The notes under the pieces were generated by a model. That model did not search any database. It saw nothing but the letters and a program-made list of their open reading frames with translations, and was not told where the DNA came from. Positions 7,680 to 15,351 of a stretch of 42,228 bases of DNA are shown here, piece by piece. The translations under genes were made by a program, and so were the position numbers. Source of the DNA: UBA965 sp046303375 (GTDB lineage Bacteria > Chloroflexota > Chloroflexia > Chloroflexales > Roseiflexaceae). Position 1 is the stretch's first letter. Each line of letters opens with the position of its first letter. The DNA lies in assembly GCA_046303375.1 (NCBI GenBank), contig JBKCGB010000206.1:1-42228 (forward strand). Direction: 5' to 3'.

Positions 7680-8936
7680 ATGCGTTTTGTGTCACAGCTG
7701 ATGCAGCTTCCTGTGCTTGCCAAAGACGGAAGTGAAGTTGGGCGACTGCACGACATGATTGTACGTATCGACAACCGCCAGTACCCGCCAATTGCCGGGT
7801 TAGTGGTTGTTGATCGGCGCCGTCCTTTTTTTATTCCTGCTGTTCATCTTGCTGAAATTTCCGAACGTGTCATTCAACTCATTACGACCAACGTGAACGT
7901 GCAACGATTTGTGCGCCGTGATGGCGAGGTGCTGCTCAATAAGGACGTCCTCGACCATCAAATTATCGATATCAATGGGCGGCGGGTAGTGCGTGTCAAT
8001 GATATTCAGATGGCGCTACTTGATCACGAATATTGCGTGGTTGGTGTCGATATTAGTCCCCAAGCACTTGTGCGGCGTATTTTGCCACGGGCAGCATCGC
8101 CACGCATCATTGGCCGGCAAGTTATTAGTTGGGCGGATGCACAATATCTGGCAAGTGCTGCACCGGTCCAATTAAAAGTATCATACAACCGCCTTGCTGA
8201 GCTTGGGGCTGTTGATTTGGCGCGTATTGTTGATGCACTTTCACTGCGAGAAAGTGCTGAAATTGTGGCGGCGCTCGACGATGAAACGGCCGCCGAGACG
8301 CTCGAAGAGGTCTCGGACGAACGCTTGGTTGACCTGCTCGAAGACATGGATCAAGAGCGTGCTGCTGATATTCTCGAAGAAATGACCCCCAACGCGGCGG
8401 CAGACTTGCTCGAAGAGCTCGATGCAGATGTGGCACAACAAATCCTTGCACGCATGGAACCTGAAGAAGCCGAAGACGTCAAAGAATTGATGGCGTACGA
8501 CGAGGATAGTGCTGGTCGTACGATGACGACTGACTTAATCCTCGCATTTGCAGATGATACGGTGCAGAGTGTTATAGCAGGGTTACGTGCGCGCCACGAT
8601 TTGCCCGAACCACTCACGGAAATATACGTCGTAGAACGAACTGATTCAGATGACACACAGCAACTCGGTGTGCCGCTTATCGGGATTGTGCGATTGCCCA
8701 AATTACTCGTCAGCGATGCGTCCGTACTACTTAGTGACATCCTCGAAGAAGTACCGTGTATCGCCGCAGATGCACACACTGATGTTGCTGCACGTGTCCT
8801 CGGAGAATACAATTTGACCGCTGTGCCTGTGGTTGATGATAATGGTGCGCTGATTGGTGCGGTCAGTGTCGATGATGCGCTTGCGCAGTTGTTACCTGAT
8901 ATTTGGCAACGCCGTGGTTCACGTAACTTCGGGTAA
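7680..8936 (+). CDS. PRC-barrel / MgtE N-domain / CBS-pair regulatory protein
   Basis: This 418-residue protein has no membrane segment. Residues 1-75 and about 85-125 look like PRC-barrel domains. Residues about 170-280 carry the acidic helical repeats of the MgtE intracellular N-domain (LLEDMDQERAADILEEM, LLEELDADVAQQILARMEP). YDEDSAGRTMT at about 275-285 is the MgtE junction motif, and a CBS pair follows to about residue 405 (LTAVPVVDDNGALIGAVSVDDAL). In MgtE these cytosolic domains bind Mg2+ and gate the channel, but here no channel domain follows. The next gene, 15 bases downstream, is an NRAMP-family carrier, so the protein is likely its magnesium-sensing partner. Start: ATG 7680 after GAGGTGA. 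Database names such as 'magnesium transporter MgtE' would be misleading, since it lacks the pore. Confidence 0.9.
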   Translation: MRFVSQLMQLPVLAKDGSEVGRLHDMIVRIDNRQYPPIAGLVVVDRRRPFFIPAVHLAEISERVIQLITTNVNVQRFVRRDGEVLLNKDVLDHQIIDINGRRVVRVNDIQMALLDHEYCVVGVDISPQALVRRILPRAASPRIIGRQVISWADAQYLASAAPVQLKVSYNRLAELGAVDLARIVDALSLRESAEIVAALDDETAAETLEEVSDERLVDLLEDMDQERAADILEEMTPNAAADLLEELDADVAQQILARMEPEEAEDVKELMAYDEDSAGRTMTTDLILAFADDTVQSVIAGLRARHDLPEPLTEIYVVERTDSDDTQQLGVPLIGIVRLPKLLVSDASVLLSDILEEVPCIAADAHTDVAARVLGEYNLTAVPVVDDNGALIGAVSVDDALAQLLPDIWQRRGSRNFG

Positions 8937-8951
8937 TTCAAGGGATAGTGC

Positions 8952-10241
8952 ATGACAAACGAACGATTATCTATCCAAGCACAGTTTATGCGTGTAATAC
9001 GCCGGCGCTGGTGGCCATATATTGCAGCGATTGGCCCAGGGATGCTGGCCGCAAGTGCAGGCAATGATGCTGGTGGGATTGCCACGTATGCATCAGCGGG
9101 TGCGTCGTACGGGTATTCGTTGCTCTGGGTGATGGTGTTGATTACGATTGCAGTCGCTGTCGTACAAGAAATGTCCGCTCGTCTCGGCGCAGTGACGGGT
9201 AAAGGCTTTGCCGATCTCGTGCGTGAAAATTTCCCAATCCGCGTCACTGCATTTGTAATGCTCACTTTGCTCCTTGCCAACGCAGGGATTATTGTCTCTG
9301 AATTTGTGGGCATTGCTGCGGCTGCAGAACTGTTTGGTGTGAGCAAGTATATCGCTGTGCCTGTAGCTGCCTTTGTGATGTGGTTTGTCATTACTCGTGG
9401 CAGTTATGCGCGAGCTGAGCAATTCTTGCTGCTCTTGAGTGCAGTCTTCTTGTCGTATGTGGTTTCGGTATTGCTAGTGCATCCATCACCTACACAAATA
9501 CTCACCGGTTTGACGCCTTCTGTACAAGGTGAGAGTGCCTATGTCAAACTGATTGTCGCGCTTGTTGGTACAACCATCTCGCCATACATGCAGCTATATG
9601 TACAATCTTCTGTCGTCGAAAAGGGCGTTTCCATTGCTGAGTTTCGCTATACACGGGTTGATGTAATCGTTGGCACACTGGTGGCTGGAATCGTGGCAGC
9701 CTGCATTATTATCGCTACAGCGACCACGCTTTTTCCACAGGGTATTGCAATTACGACTGCCGAGGATGCAGCGATTGCGTTGACACCTATTGCTGGTGAA
9801 TATGCACGCGTACTATTTGGTGTCGGGCTACTGGGTGCATCGCTGTTGGCTGCAGGCATATTACCGCTCTCTACAACATATATGCTCAGCGAATCACTCG
9901 GCTTTGAACGTGGTGTCTCACGCACTTGGAGCGAAGCTCCGATTTTTATGGGCGTATTTACTGTGCTCATCATCTTTGGCGCGGTTGTAGCGTTGATTCC
10001 CGGATTGCCACTGATTGATGTACTTGTTGGCGTCTATGTGCTCAACGGTGTCTTGCTCCCTATTGAGCTTGTGGCCATCGTGTTGCTCATCAATAATCCA
10101 GAACTTATGGGGACCCATGTGAACACGTGGTGGCATAATATCCTCGTGTGGGGGATTGTGGTCACCGTTGGGTTGTTATCACTCATCTACATTGGATGGC
10201 AACTTTTTGACTGGATACAAAGCACCGGCATCCTGTTTTGA
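8952..10241 (+). CDS. NRAMP-family divalent-metal carrier, NRMT-like (probably Mg2+)
   Basis: A 429-residue carrier with about eleven membrane segments of the SLC11/NRAMP fold. In TM1 the classical DPGN metal-binding motif is replaced by Asp39-Ala-Gly-Gly42 (AGNDAGGIATY). In TM6 the MPH motif is replaced by Ser210-Pro-Tyr (TTISPYMQLYVQS), so the metal-binding Asn and Met are both lost. As I recall the work on NRAMP-related magnesium transporters (NRMTs), loss of these two side chains while keeping the Asp is what lets that clade take hydrated Mg2+ instead of Mn2+ or Fe2+. The gene is 15 bases downstream of the MgtE-type sensor protein, which fits. The stop codon lies inside a strong hairpin. 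Calling it mntH would probably be wrong. Confidence 0.88.
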   Translation: MTNERLSIQAQFMRVIRRRWWPYIAAIGPGMLAASAGNDAGGIATYASAGASYGYSLLWVMVLITIAVAVVQEMSARLGAVTGKGFADLVRENFPIRVTAFVMLTLLLANAGIIVSEFVGIAAAAELFGVSKYIAVPVAAFVMWFVITRGSYARAEQFLLLLSAVFLSYVVSVLLVHPSPTQILTGLTPSVQGESAYVKLIVALVGTTISPYMQLYVQSSVVEKGVSIAEFRYTRVDVIVGTLVAGIVAACIIIATATTLFPQGIAITTAEDAAIALTPIAGEYARVLFGVGLLGASLLAAGILPLSTTYMLSESLGFERGVSRTWSEAPIFMGVFTVLIIFGAVVALIPGLPLIDVLVGVYVLNGVLLPIELVAIVLLINNPELMGTHVNTWWHNILVWGIVVTVGLLSLIYIGWQLFDWIQSTGILF

Positions 10242-10250
10242 TGCCGGTGC
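10222..10250. terminator. Hairpin between convergent genes, probable bidirectional terminator
   Basis: GCACCGGCATC (10222-10232) and GATGCCGGTGC (10240-10250) form a perfect 11-bp stem with a 7-base loop. It includes the stop codon of the NRAMP gene and lies 22 bases from the stop of the convergent ferredoxin gene. No good U-tract follows on either strand. Confidence 0.6.
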
Positions 10251-10272
10251 AGTAGTAAAGAATTCGTACGGG

Positions 10273-10608
10273 TTATGGCTCGAGCACGTCCGCACAGCGT
10301 GGACCGGTGTCTGTCCAATCTGGCATGCTTTGAAGCGTGACTTGTGGCACCACATGCATGTCGGCGTTGACCATGATTTGGCAACTCAGTCGGTACTGCC
10401 CCAAATAACCCTTTTCATTGAGTTTGGCCTCTTCTGCGGGAGTCATGGTGGCTGGTTCTCCACTCACGAATTGCACGCGACAGGTGGTGCACCGAGATTT
10501 TCCACCGCAGCGATGCCCGATCATGACACCAGCATCCTCGATGACGTTCACTAGTCGCGCCCCTACAGGTACCTCAACCACTGTTGAGTCAATCGTTACT
10601 TTTGGCAT
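10273..10608 (-). CDS. 2Fe-2S ferredoxin (plant/adrenodoxin-type fold)
   Basis: The 111-residue protein has the four cluster ligands Cys34, Cys40, Cys43 and Cys76 in the arrangement C-x5-C-x2-C...C (RCGGKSRCTTCRVQ, RLSCQI). This is the pattern of the 2Fe-2S ferredoxin family. ATG at 10608 is chosen because GGG lies upstream and it is four bases after the MFS stop codon; the longer frame to 10653 would overlap that gene. It would be a soluble one-electron carrier. It is the last gene of an MmpS-like / MFS / ferredoxin operon, and no reductase or oxygenase lies next to it, so its redox partner is unknown. The C-terminal tail of about 30 residues is longer than needed for the fold. Confidence 0.9.
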   Translation of the reverse strand: MPKVTIDSTVVEVPVGARLVNVIEDAGVMIGHRCGGKSRCTTCRVQFVSGEPATMTPAEEAKLNEKGYLGQYRLSCQIMVNADMHVVPQVTLQSMPDWTDTGPRCADVLEP

Positions 10609-10612
10609 TCTA

Positions 10613-11824
10613 TTACCCTTTCTGAAGTGTGCGGATAAGCGGTACATAGACAATCAACGCTATACATCCTAACACAAATGGGATGGTGAATGCCCATTGG
10701 TATCCACTGACGAGATAATGACCATTGGCAGTGCGTCCATTGAGATTGATCACTTGCCCCATAATCCATTGCAATACCCACCCCCCCAAGAAGCCAAAGA
10801 TGTTGAGTGCAGTTGCTGCACGACCGCTCATGGCATCTGCAAAAAGTGTGCGCACTTGTGGCAACATGATGACATTGAATGATGCCCCAAAGCCGAAGCT
10901 CCCATAGATATAGAGCAAGACGGTTGTCGAGGCAGGGATGGGCAAAAAGACAAAATACGCCAAAGAACTTAACATAATTATTTGTGCAATAATCAATACC
11001 CGCACACCGCCAAATCGATCAGAAAGCACACCACTGACTGCGTATCCTACGACTGCACCGATACCAAGCACAAGCAGCAATAGCCCGACGTCGCTACTGG
11101 TTGCGCGGGCGACATCAAACGCAAAGGGCCCTGCCCAGAGGGTTTGGACGGCGAGCATGCTTCCAAGCATGGAAAAATAGAGTGGTGCCATGCGGATGAA
11201 TGTCGCGTGTGTATAGATTTCTTTGTACCCTGCCATCATGTGCATGCCTGGTTGGCGCACGCTCGCAGCCTGTGGCGCATCGTGACCGATGGCGCGAATG
11301 CCCAACGCGATGCATGCCACAATTGGTGCGCTCCACACAAAGACGGTGCGCCAGCCATAGATATCTGCGAGATATGCCATTGGTGACGTCGACAACAGTC
11401 CACCACACGCCCCTAGCGCCACCATGATGCTTGTCATGGTGGCAAGTTGGTTTTTGGGAACCCAATTACCAAACGTTTTAACCGCTCCCATCAGCCCACC
11501 TGCGGTGCCGAGTCCGATAAGTGTGCGACCGAGTGCGAGTGGCCAAAAACTCGTCGCGGTGGCAAACAACAGGCACCCAATCACTGTGGGAATCATCAAC
11601 AGCGGAATCGCCGTGCGTGAGCCATAGCGGTCAAGTGCGGCGCCAAGTGGTAACTGCATCAGCGAGAATGAGATGTAATAAATACTGGTCATCGTGCCCA
11701 ACTGGTCCGCAGAGAGGCTGAGTTCACGCATCAAATCAGCGGAAATAACCGCATTCGCGGCACGCAGAAATGATGCAACCATGTAGCCAAATGCAAACGC
11801 CGCAAAGACATAGCGAAAGCGCAT
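10613..11824 (-). CDS. MFS transporter
   Basis: A 403-residue major facilitator with about twelve membrane segments. The loop after TM2 (GAALDRYGSRTAIP) and the corresponding loop in the second half (GVLSDRFGGVRVL) carry the D-R-x-G-x-R/V motif of the family. The start has AAAGGA six bases upstream. The gene lies two bases after the MmpS-like gene and four bases before the ferredoxin, so the three form one operon, probably controlled by the divergent PadR regulator. The ligand cannot be inferred from sequence. Export is plausible because PadR regulators often control efflux genes, but uptake is not excluded. Confidence 0.88.
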   Translation of the reverse strand: MRFRYVFAAFAFGYMVASFLRAANAVISADLMRELSLSADQLGTMTSIYYISFSLMQLPLGAALDRYGSRTAIPLLMIPTVIGCLLFATATSFWPLALGRTLIGLGTAGGLMGAVKTFGNWVPKNQLATMTSIMVALGACGGLLSTSPMAYLADIYGWRTVFVWSAPIVACIALGIRAIGHDAPQAASVRQPGMHMMAGYKEIYTHATFIRMAPLYFSMLGSMLAVQTLWAGPFAFDVARATSSDVGLLLLVLGIGAVVGYAVSGVLSDRFGGVRVLIIAQIIMLSSLAYFVFLPIPASTTVLLYIYGSFGFGASFNVIMLPQVRTLFADAMSGRAATALNIFGFLGGWVLQWIMGQVINLNGRTANGHYLVSGYQWAFTIPFVLGCIALIVYVPLIRTLQKG

Positions 11825-11826
11825 GG

Positions 11827-12258
11827 TTAGTCCTTTGCGGCAGTTGGGACAACTGCCATACAGGTGATTCGTTCAGTGACACTTTCGGTCTGGCTACTGA
11901 TGATGCGCCCACCAGTTGAAATGGTGCATCCAATTGTGCCATCGCCACGATTCGTCACTTCAATGCGTAATTCGCGGCCATGCGGTGCGCGAAAACTAAA
12001 GCGCCACGGTGGTGCCCCGACTCGTGAATCGATGTATGCCAAATCATTCAGGTAGCTAATTTCCACTTCACTTGTGCTCCCAGTCACTTCGTACTCGATG
12101 CGTGCACTGCGTGGACTGAGATCTACTGCTTCTTGCTGTGCTTTGTAGCGGTTGCCAAAAATCCCCACGCCTAGCGCTAATGACATAAGCACGATTGCCA
12201 TGATCAGGGCACGGCGTTTGCCAGTGGTGACATGGTGTTGTTCATTGAATTGGTTCAT
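11827..12258 (-). CDS. MmpS-like single-pass membrane protein
   Basis: The 143-residue protein has one membrane anchor at about residues 17-36 and an exported beta-rich domain. That domain resembles the MmpS/Mycobact_memb family: IEYEVTGSTSEVEISYL at its start, PPWRFSF in the middle, and GDGTIGCTISTGGRI followed by a second Cys in ERITCMAV, the Cys pair expected to form a disulfide. MmpS proteins of mycobacteria are accessory subunits of MmpL (RND) exporters; here the neighbour is an MFS carrier instead. ATG at 12258 is chosen because AGGGG precedes it; a frame to 12294 has no SD and would enter the divergent promoter. Family assignment is by eye from remembered family features. The start and the role with the MFS carrier are inferences. 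Confidence 0.68.
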   Translation of the reverse strand: MNQFNEQHHVTTGKRRALIMAIVLMSLALGVGIFGNRYKAQQEAVDLSPRSARIEYEVTGSTSEVEISYLNDLAYIDSRVGAPPWRFSFRAPHGRELRIEVTNRGDGTIGCTISTGGRIISSQTESVTERITCMAVVPTAAKD

Positions 12259-12288
12259 TGCCCCTCGTATCCTGGTATTTAGTGAATA

Positions 12289-12319
12289 GTGCACGTATTG
12301 TGCACCACTTCAGTATAAT
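12289..12319 (+). promoter_or_regulatory. padR promoter with repeated GTGCAC operator candidate
   Basis: TATAAT at 12314-12319 is a perfect -10 box seven bases before the padR ATG, so the transcript would be leaderless. Upstream, GTGCAC occurs at 12289-12294 and 12300-12305, exactly 11 bases (one helical turn) apart, in the -35 region and between the divergent genes. This is a candidate PadR site that could control both directions. Confidence 0.6.
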
Positions 12320-12325
12320 AGTTTT

Positions 12326-12838
12326 ATGAGTCCACGCCAAAAAGAGCCGCTCACATATGAACATGCGTTGCTAGGATTTGTGGTGGCGAAACCACTTCAC
12401 GCATATGCGCTCCATCACGCCCTGGTGCGTTCTCCACTTGGGCAGGTATGGCATCTCAAGCAAAGCGCCTGCTATGCAATGATTTCACGCCTATTGGATG
12501 AGGCATATATTGCTGCACACAATGAGGAACCGACTGCACGTGGTAAACGTCTGCTCGGCATCACTGATGCAGGACACTCTGCACTCGCCACATGGATTGT
12601 TGCACCGGTTGCACATCCACGTGACATGCGCATCGAGTTTTTGGCCAAGCTCTACTTTGCGTCGCAACAATCTGTTGCACACCGTAGCGCTCTCATCAGT
12701 GCCCAACAAGCCAAAATTACCCATTGGTATACCAATGCGATTGTTTCGGATCAATTTACTGCAGATGTCCACGCCTATCGTCGTGGGCAAATTGATGCTA
12801 TTGCGCTCTGGCTCAACCATCTCACTCATCACACATAA
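12326..12838 (+). CDS. PadR family transcriptional regulator
   Basis: The 170-residue protein has an N-terminal winged helix (YEHALLGFVVAKPLHAYALHHAL, shown here only to locate residues 10-32; then WHLKQSACYAMISRLLDEAYI) and a C-terminal dimerisation helix region typical of PadR/Vir-type regulators. Its length is right for the PadR-s1 subfamily. The ATG lies where transcription should start, seven bases after TATAAT, and there is no SD, so it probably has a leaderless mRNA. It is divergent from the MmpS-like/MFS/ferredoxin operon, the classical arrangement for a local repressor of an efflux operon. Downstream it may read into the aminotransferase operon 40 bases away, which however has its own -10 box. 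Inducer unknown. Confidence 0.85.
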   Translation: MSPRQKEPLTYEHALLGFVVAKPLHAYALHHALVRSPLGQVWHLKQSACYAMISRLLDEAYIAAHNEEPTARGKRLLGITDAGHSALATWIVAPVAHPRDMRIEFLAKLYFASQQSVAHRSALISAQQAKITHWYTNAIVSDQFTADVHAYRRGQIDAIALWLNHLTHHT

Positions 12839-12844
12839 CTGCTC

Positions 12845-12850
12845 TATAAT
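12845..12850 (+). promoter_or_regulatory. -10 box of the aminotransferase/kynureninase operon
   Basis: TATAAT lies seven bases after the padR stop and 28 bases before the ATG of the first aminotransferase, which has AAAGGA at 12867-12872. No convincing -35 box is seen at 17 bases. Confidence 0.5.
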
Positions 12851-12878
12851 GAGGTGAGTTGTAGCCAAAGGATGCACG

Positions 12879-14096
12879 ATGACCACCCAGATACCGAGTG
12901 ATAACCGATTTGATTTTTCTCAACGTGTGCGATACATGGAATCGTTTGCGGAAGCAGTGCTCGATTTGCCCGATGAGCACGATGAAACCATTAGTTTGGC
13001 GTATGGTGACGCAGACCCCGCCCACTTTCCTGTTGCGGCACTCATCGATGCGATGACGCACATGATGCAATCGCGCGTCGATGAAACACTTAATTATGCC
13101 CCACCTGACGCCGATTTGCTCAAACTTATTCATGCTCGAATGAGTCGACATAATGTTAATTTGCCACTATCACAGTACATCACTGTTAATGGATCGAGTC
13201 AAATTATCGGTCTATTGCCTCAAGTATTGTGCGACCCCGGCGATGTGATTATTGTCGAAGGCCCAACGTTTCTAGGTGCAGTCGAAACATTTCACAATTT
13301 TGGTGTGCGTATTGAAATGATTCCCGTACGTGCGGATGGTATGGACCTTGACATGCTCGAGGCGCGCTTAGGGCAGTTGCGCAACGACGGTGTTGCCGTC
13401 AAATGCATCTACACCATTCCTACCTTCCAGAATCCGACAGGTACGCTGATGCCACTTGCAAATCGCATGCGTTTATTGGCGATTGCAGCAACATATGGCG
13501 TATTAATTGTAGAAGATGATGCATACGGTGATTTGCACTTCAACAACGCGCTGCCACCAAAGCTCATTGCTCTCGACACACATGACAGCGTGCTCTATGT
13601 CGGCACATTTTCCAAAATACTTGCGCCCGGTGTGCGTATGGCCTGGGCATGTGGTCCAAAGGCCTTGATTCAACGGTTGCATCGCTGGAAGGCTGAAGGA
13701 AGTAATGGGCCATTCATGACTCGTTTGGTCGCGCATGTTTCTCGGGATGGTTGGCTTGATCGCCACATTGATCACTTAAACGCCTTGTATGAATCCAAGT
13801 GTGCAGTGCTTTTGGCGGGGATACGGGCACATTTTCCAAGCGATATTCGCTATGTGGTGCCTCAAGGTGGATTTTTTGTGTATGTGCATCTCCCAGCGGA
13901 TTTGCCGGTCGCCAAAGTCATGCCAGCTGCACTGGCACGCAACGTGTCATTTCTGCCAGGCACCACCTGTTATGCCCATGGTGAGGGGACGCATGAGATG
14001 CGGTTGTCCTTTAGTTATCAGTCTGCTGAGCGAATTGCGCTTGGTATTGAACGGCTTGGTGCCGCACTTGCTGCGGTGCGAGCAGGGCAACCGTAG
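12879..14096 (+). CDS. PLP-dependent aminotransferase, class I/II (first of a tandem pair)
   Basis: A 405-residue fold-type I aminotransferase. The Schiff-base lysine is Lys246 in FSKILAPGVRMAW; Asn and Asp/Tyr for the cofactor lie in PTFQNPTG and VEDDAYGDLHF, and a C-terminal Arg in MRLSFS should bind the substrate carboxylate. The sequence resembles the LysN/2-aminoadipate (KAT II-like) branch, which uses aromatic amino acids, kynurenine or aminoadipate. It opens a plus-strand operon with a paralog, an MFS carrier, DAHP synthase and kynureninase, which favours an aromatic or kynurenine-type substrate. Specificity is inferred from context only. Confidence 0.88.
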   Translation: MTTQIPSDNRFDFSQRVRYMESFAEAVLDLPDEHDETISLAYGDADPAHFPVAALIDAMTHMMQSRVDETLNYAPPDADLLKLIHARMSRHNVNLPLSQYITVNGSSQIIGLLPQVLCDPGDVIIVEGPTFLGAVETFHNFGVRIEMIPVRADGMDLDMLEARLGQLRNDGVAVKCIYTIPTFQNPTGTLMPLANRMRLLAIAATYGVLIVEDDAYGDLHFNNALPPKLIALDTHDSVLYVGTFSKILAPGVRMAWACGPKALIQRLHRWKAEGSNGPFMTRLVAHVSRDGWLDRHIDHLNALYESKCAVLLAGIRAHFPSDIRYVVPQGGFFVYVHLPADLPVAKVMPAALARNVSFLPGTTCYAHGEGTHEMRLSFSYQSAERIALGIERLGAALAAVRAGQP

Positions 14097-14110
14097 CAAC
14101 TGATTTCTGT

Positions 14111-14116
14111 TACAAT
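14111..14116 (+). promoter_or_regulatory. Possible internal -10 box before the second aminotransferase
   Basis: TACAAT lies in the 52-base gap between the two aminotransferase genes, 33 bases before the second ATG. The -35 region is not convincing. The strong SD AGAGGAG (14136-14142) belongs to the second gene. Confidence 0.3.
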
Positions 14117-14148
14117 AGCAGCGTCATGCCATACAAGAGGAGTCACCA

Positions 14149-15351
14149 ATGAGTAGCGGAACTGGGTTGTCACTTGACGCATTGTTTGCCACTCGTGCCA
14201 AGGCGTTTCGAGAAGGTCCAGATTGGGCACCAGAACCCGAAGGAACTATTAGTATTTCATTTGGGTTTGCTGATCCTGAGCACTTTCCTGTTGCAGAAAT
14301 TATAGAAGCGACAGCCGAAGTACTTGCCGAAGACGTCAATGGGGCCCTCAACTATGGCCCAACGTATCCAGGGCTTGTGCGCTTGGTCGTTGACCGCCTC
14401 AAAACTCGGGGGGTAGCACACGCTGCACCATCGAACGTGATGATATCGTATGGCTCGAGCCAGATTCTGGCATTGTTGCCGCAGATTATGGTGGATCCCG
14501 GAGATGTGGTGATTGTTGAGGGACCGTGCTTTATGGGAGCGGTGCGCTCCTTTCAAGAGGCGGGTGCCAAGATAGAAACGGTGCCAGTGCGTGCAGATGG
14601 GATGGATATCGATATCCTCGCTCAGTTGCTAGCTGATTTGACACAACAGGGGATTCGCCCCAAATTCATCTACACGACACCAACGTACCAAAATCCAACC
14701 GGTACGTTGATGCCACTTGCCAATCGCAAGCGTCTCGTGGCATTGGCAGCACAATATGGTGTGCTGATTCTCGAGGATGATGCGTACGGCGATTTGCGTT
14801 TCGAAGGTGAGGCGTTGCCCAAGCTGATTGCACTAGACACAGACGGATGGGTACTCAACTGCGGTACGTTTTCCAAGATTTTGGCTCCTGGGGTGCGCAT
14901 GGCATGGGCGTGCGGTCCTGAGGCGGTTATTAAGCGACTACAGAAGTTTAAAGTCGAAGGCTCGAGTGGTCCGTTTTTAACGCGCATGGTTGAGCGTTTT
15001 GCTGCGGATGGTCGACTTGATGCCCACATTGCAGAGCTGAATGAAAACTACCGGCATAAACGTGATGTGATGTTGGCCGCAATTGCACGCGAACTGCCTG
15101 CAGATGTGACATACACCGTGCCGCAAGGAGGATTTTTCATCTATCTCTACCTGCCAGCGGATATGCCTGCTGCCGCAGTCCTTGCGAAGGGCCGTGAGTG
15201 TGGCGTGACTGCGCTTTCAGGGGTTGGATGCTATGCTAATGGCCAAGGTGCGAATGAAATGCGTCTCGCCTTTAGCTATCAGCCCGAAGACAAGTTGGTC
15301 GAAGGAATTCGCCGCCTTGGTGCGGCCATGAAAGCAGCACGTTCACAATAA
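14149..15351 (+). CDS. PLP-dependent aminotransferase, class I/II (second of a tandem pair)
   Basis: This 400-residue enzyme is a clear paralog of the gene before it: the same block order, the same PTYQNPTGTLMPLANR and LEDDAYGDLRFEG stretches, Lys243 in FSKILAPGVRMAW as the PLP lysine, and Arg in NEMRLAFSY for the substrate carboxylate. Both copies keep every catalytic residue, so divergence in substrate range rather than decay of one copy is likely. The N-terminal 25 residues and the C-terminal lid differ most, and these shape the active-site entrance in this family. The SD is AGAGGAG. The stop overlaps the following MFS start as TAATG, so expression of the two is coupled. Confidence 0.88.
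   Translation: MSSGTGLSLDALFATRAKAFREGPDWAPEPEGTISISFGFADPEHFPVAEIIEATAEVLAEDVNGALNYGPTYPGLVRLVVDRLKTRGVAHAAPSNVMISYGSSQILALLPQIMVDPGDVVIVEGPCFMGAVRSFQEAGAKIETVPVRADGMDIDILAQLLADLTQQGIRPKFIYTTPTYQNPTGTLMPLANRKRLVALAAQYGVLILEDDAYGDLRFEGEALPKLIALDTDGWVLNCGTFSKILAPGVRMAWACGPEAVIKRLQKFKVEGSSGPFLTRMVERFAADGRLDAHIAELNENYRHKRDVMLAAIARELPADVTYTVPQGGFFIYLYLPADMPAAAVLAKGRECGVTALSGVGCYANGQGANEMRLAFSYQPEDKLVEGIRRLGAAMKAARSQ

Noticed and set aside
8952..10241. Standard Mn2+/Fe2+ transporter MntH
   Set aside because: The DPGN and MPH metal-site motifs are both altered (DAGG, SPY), and the neighbour is a Mg-sensor protein.
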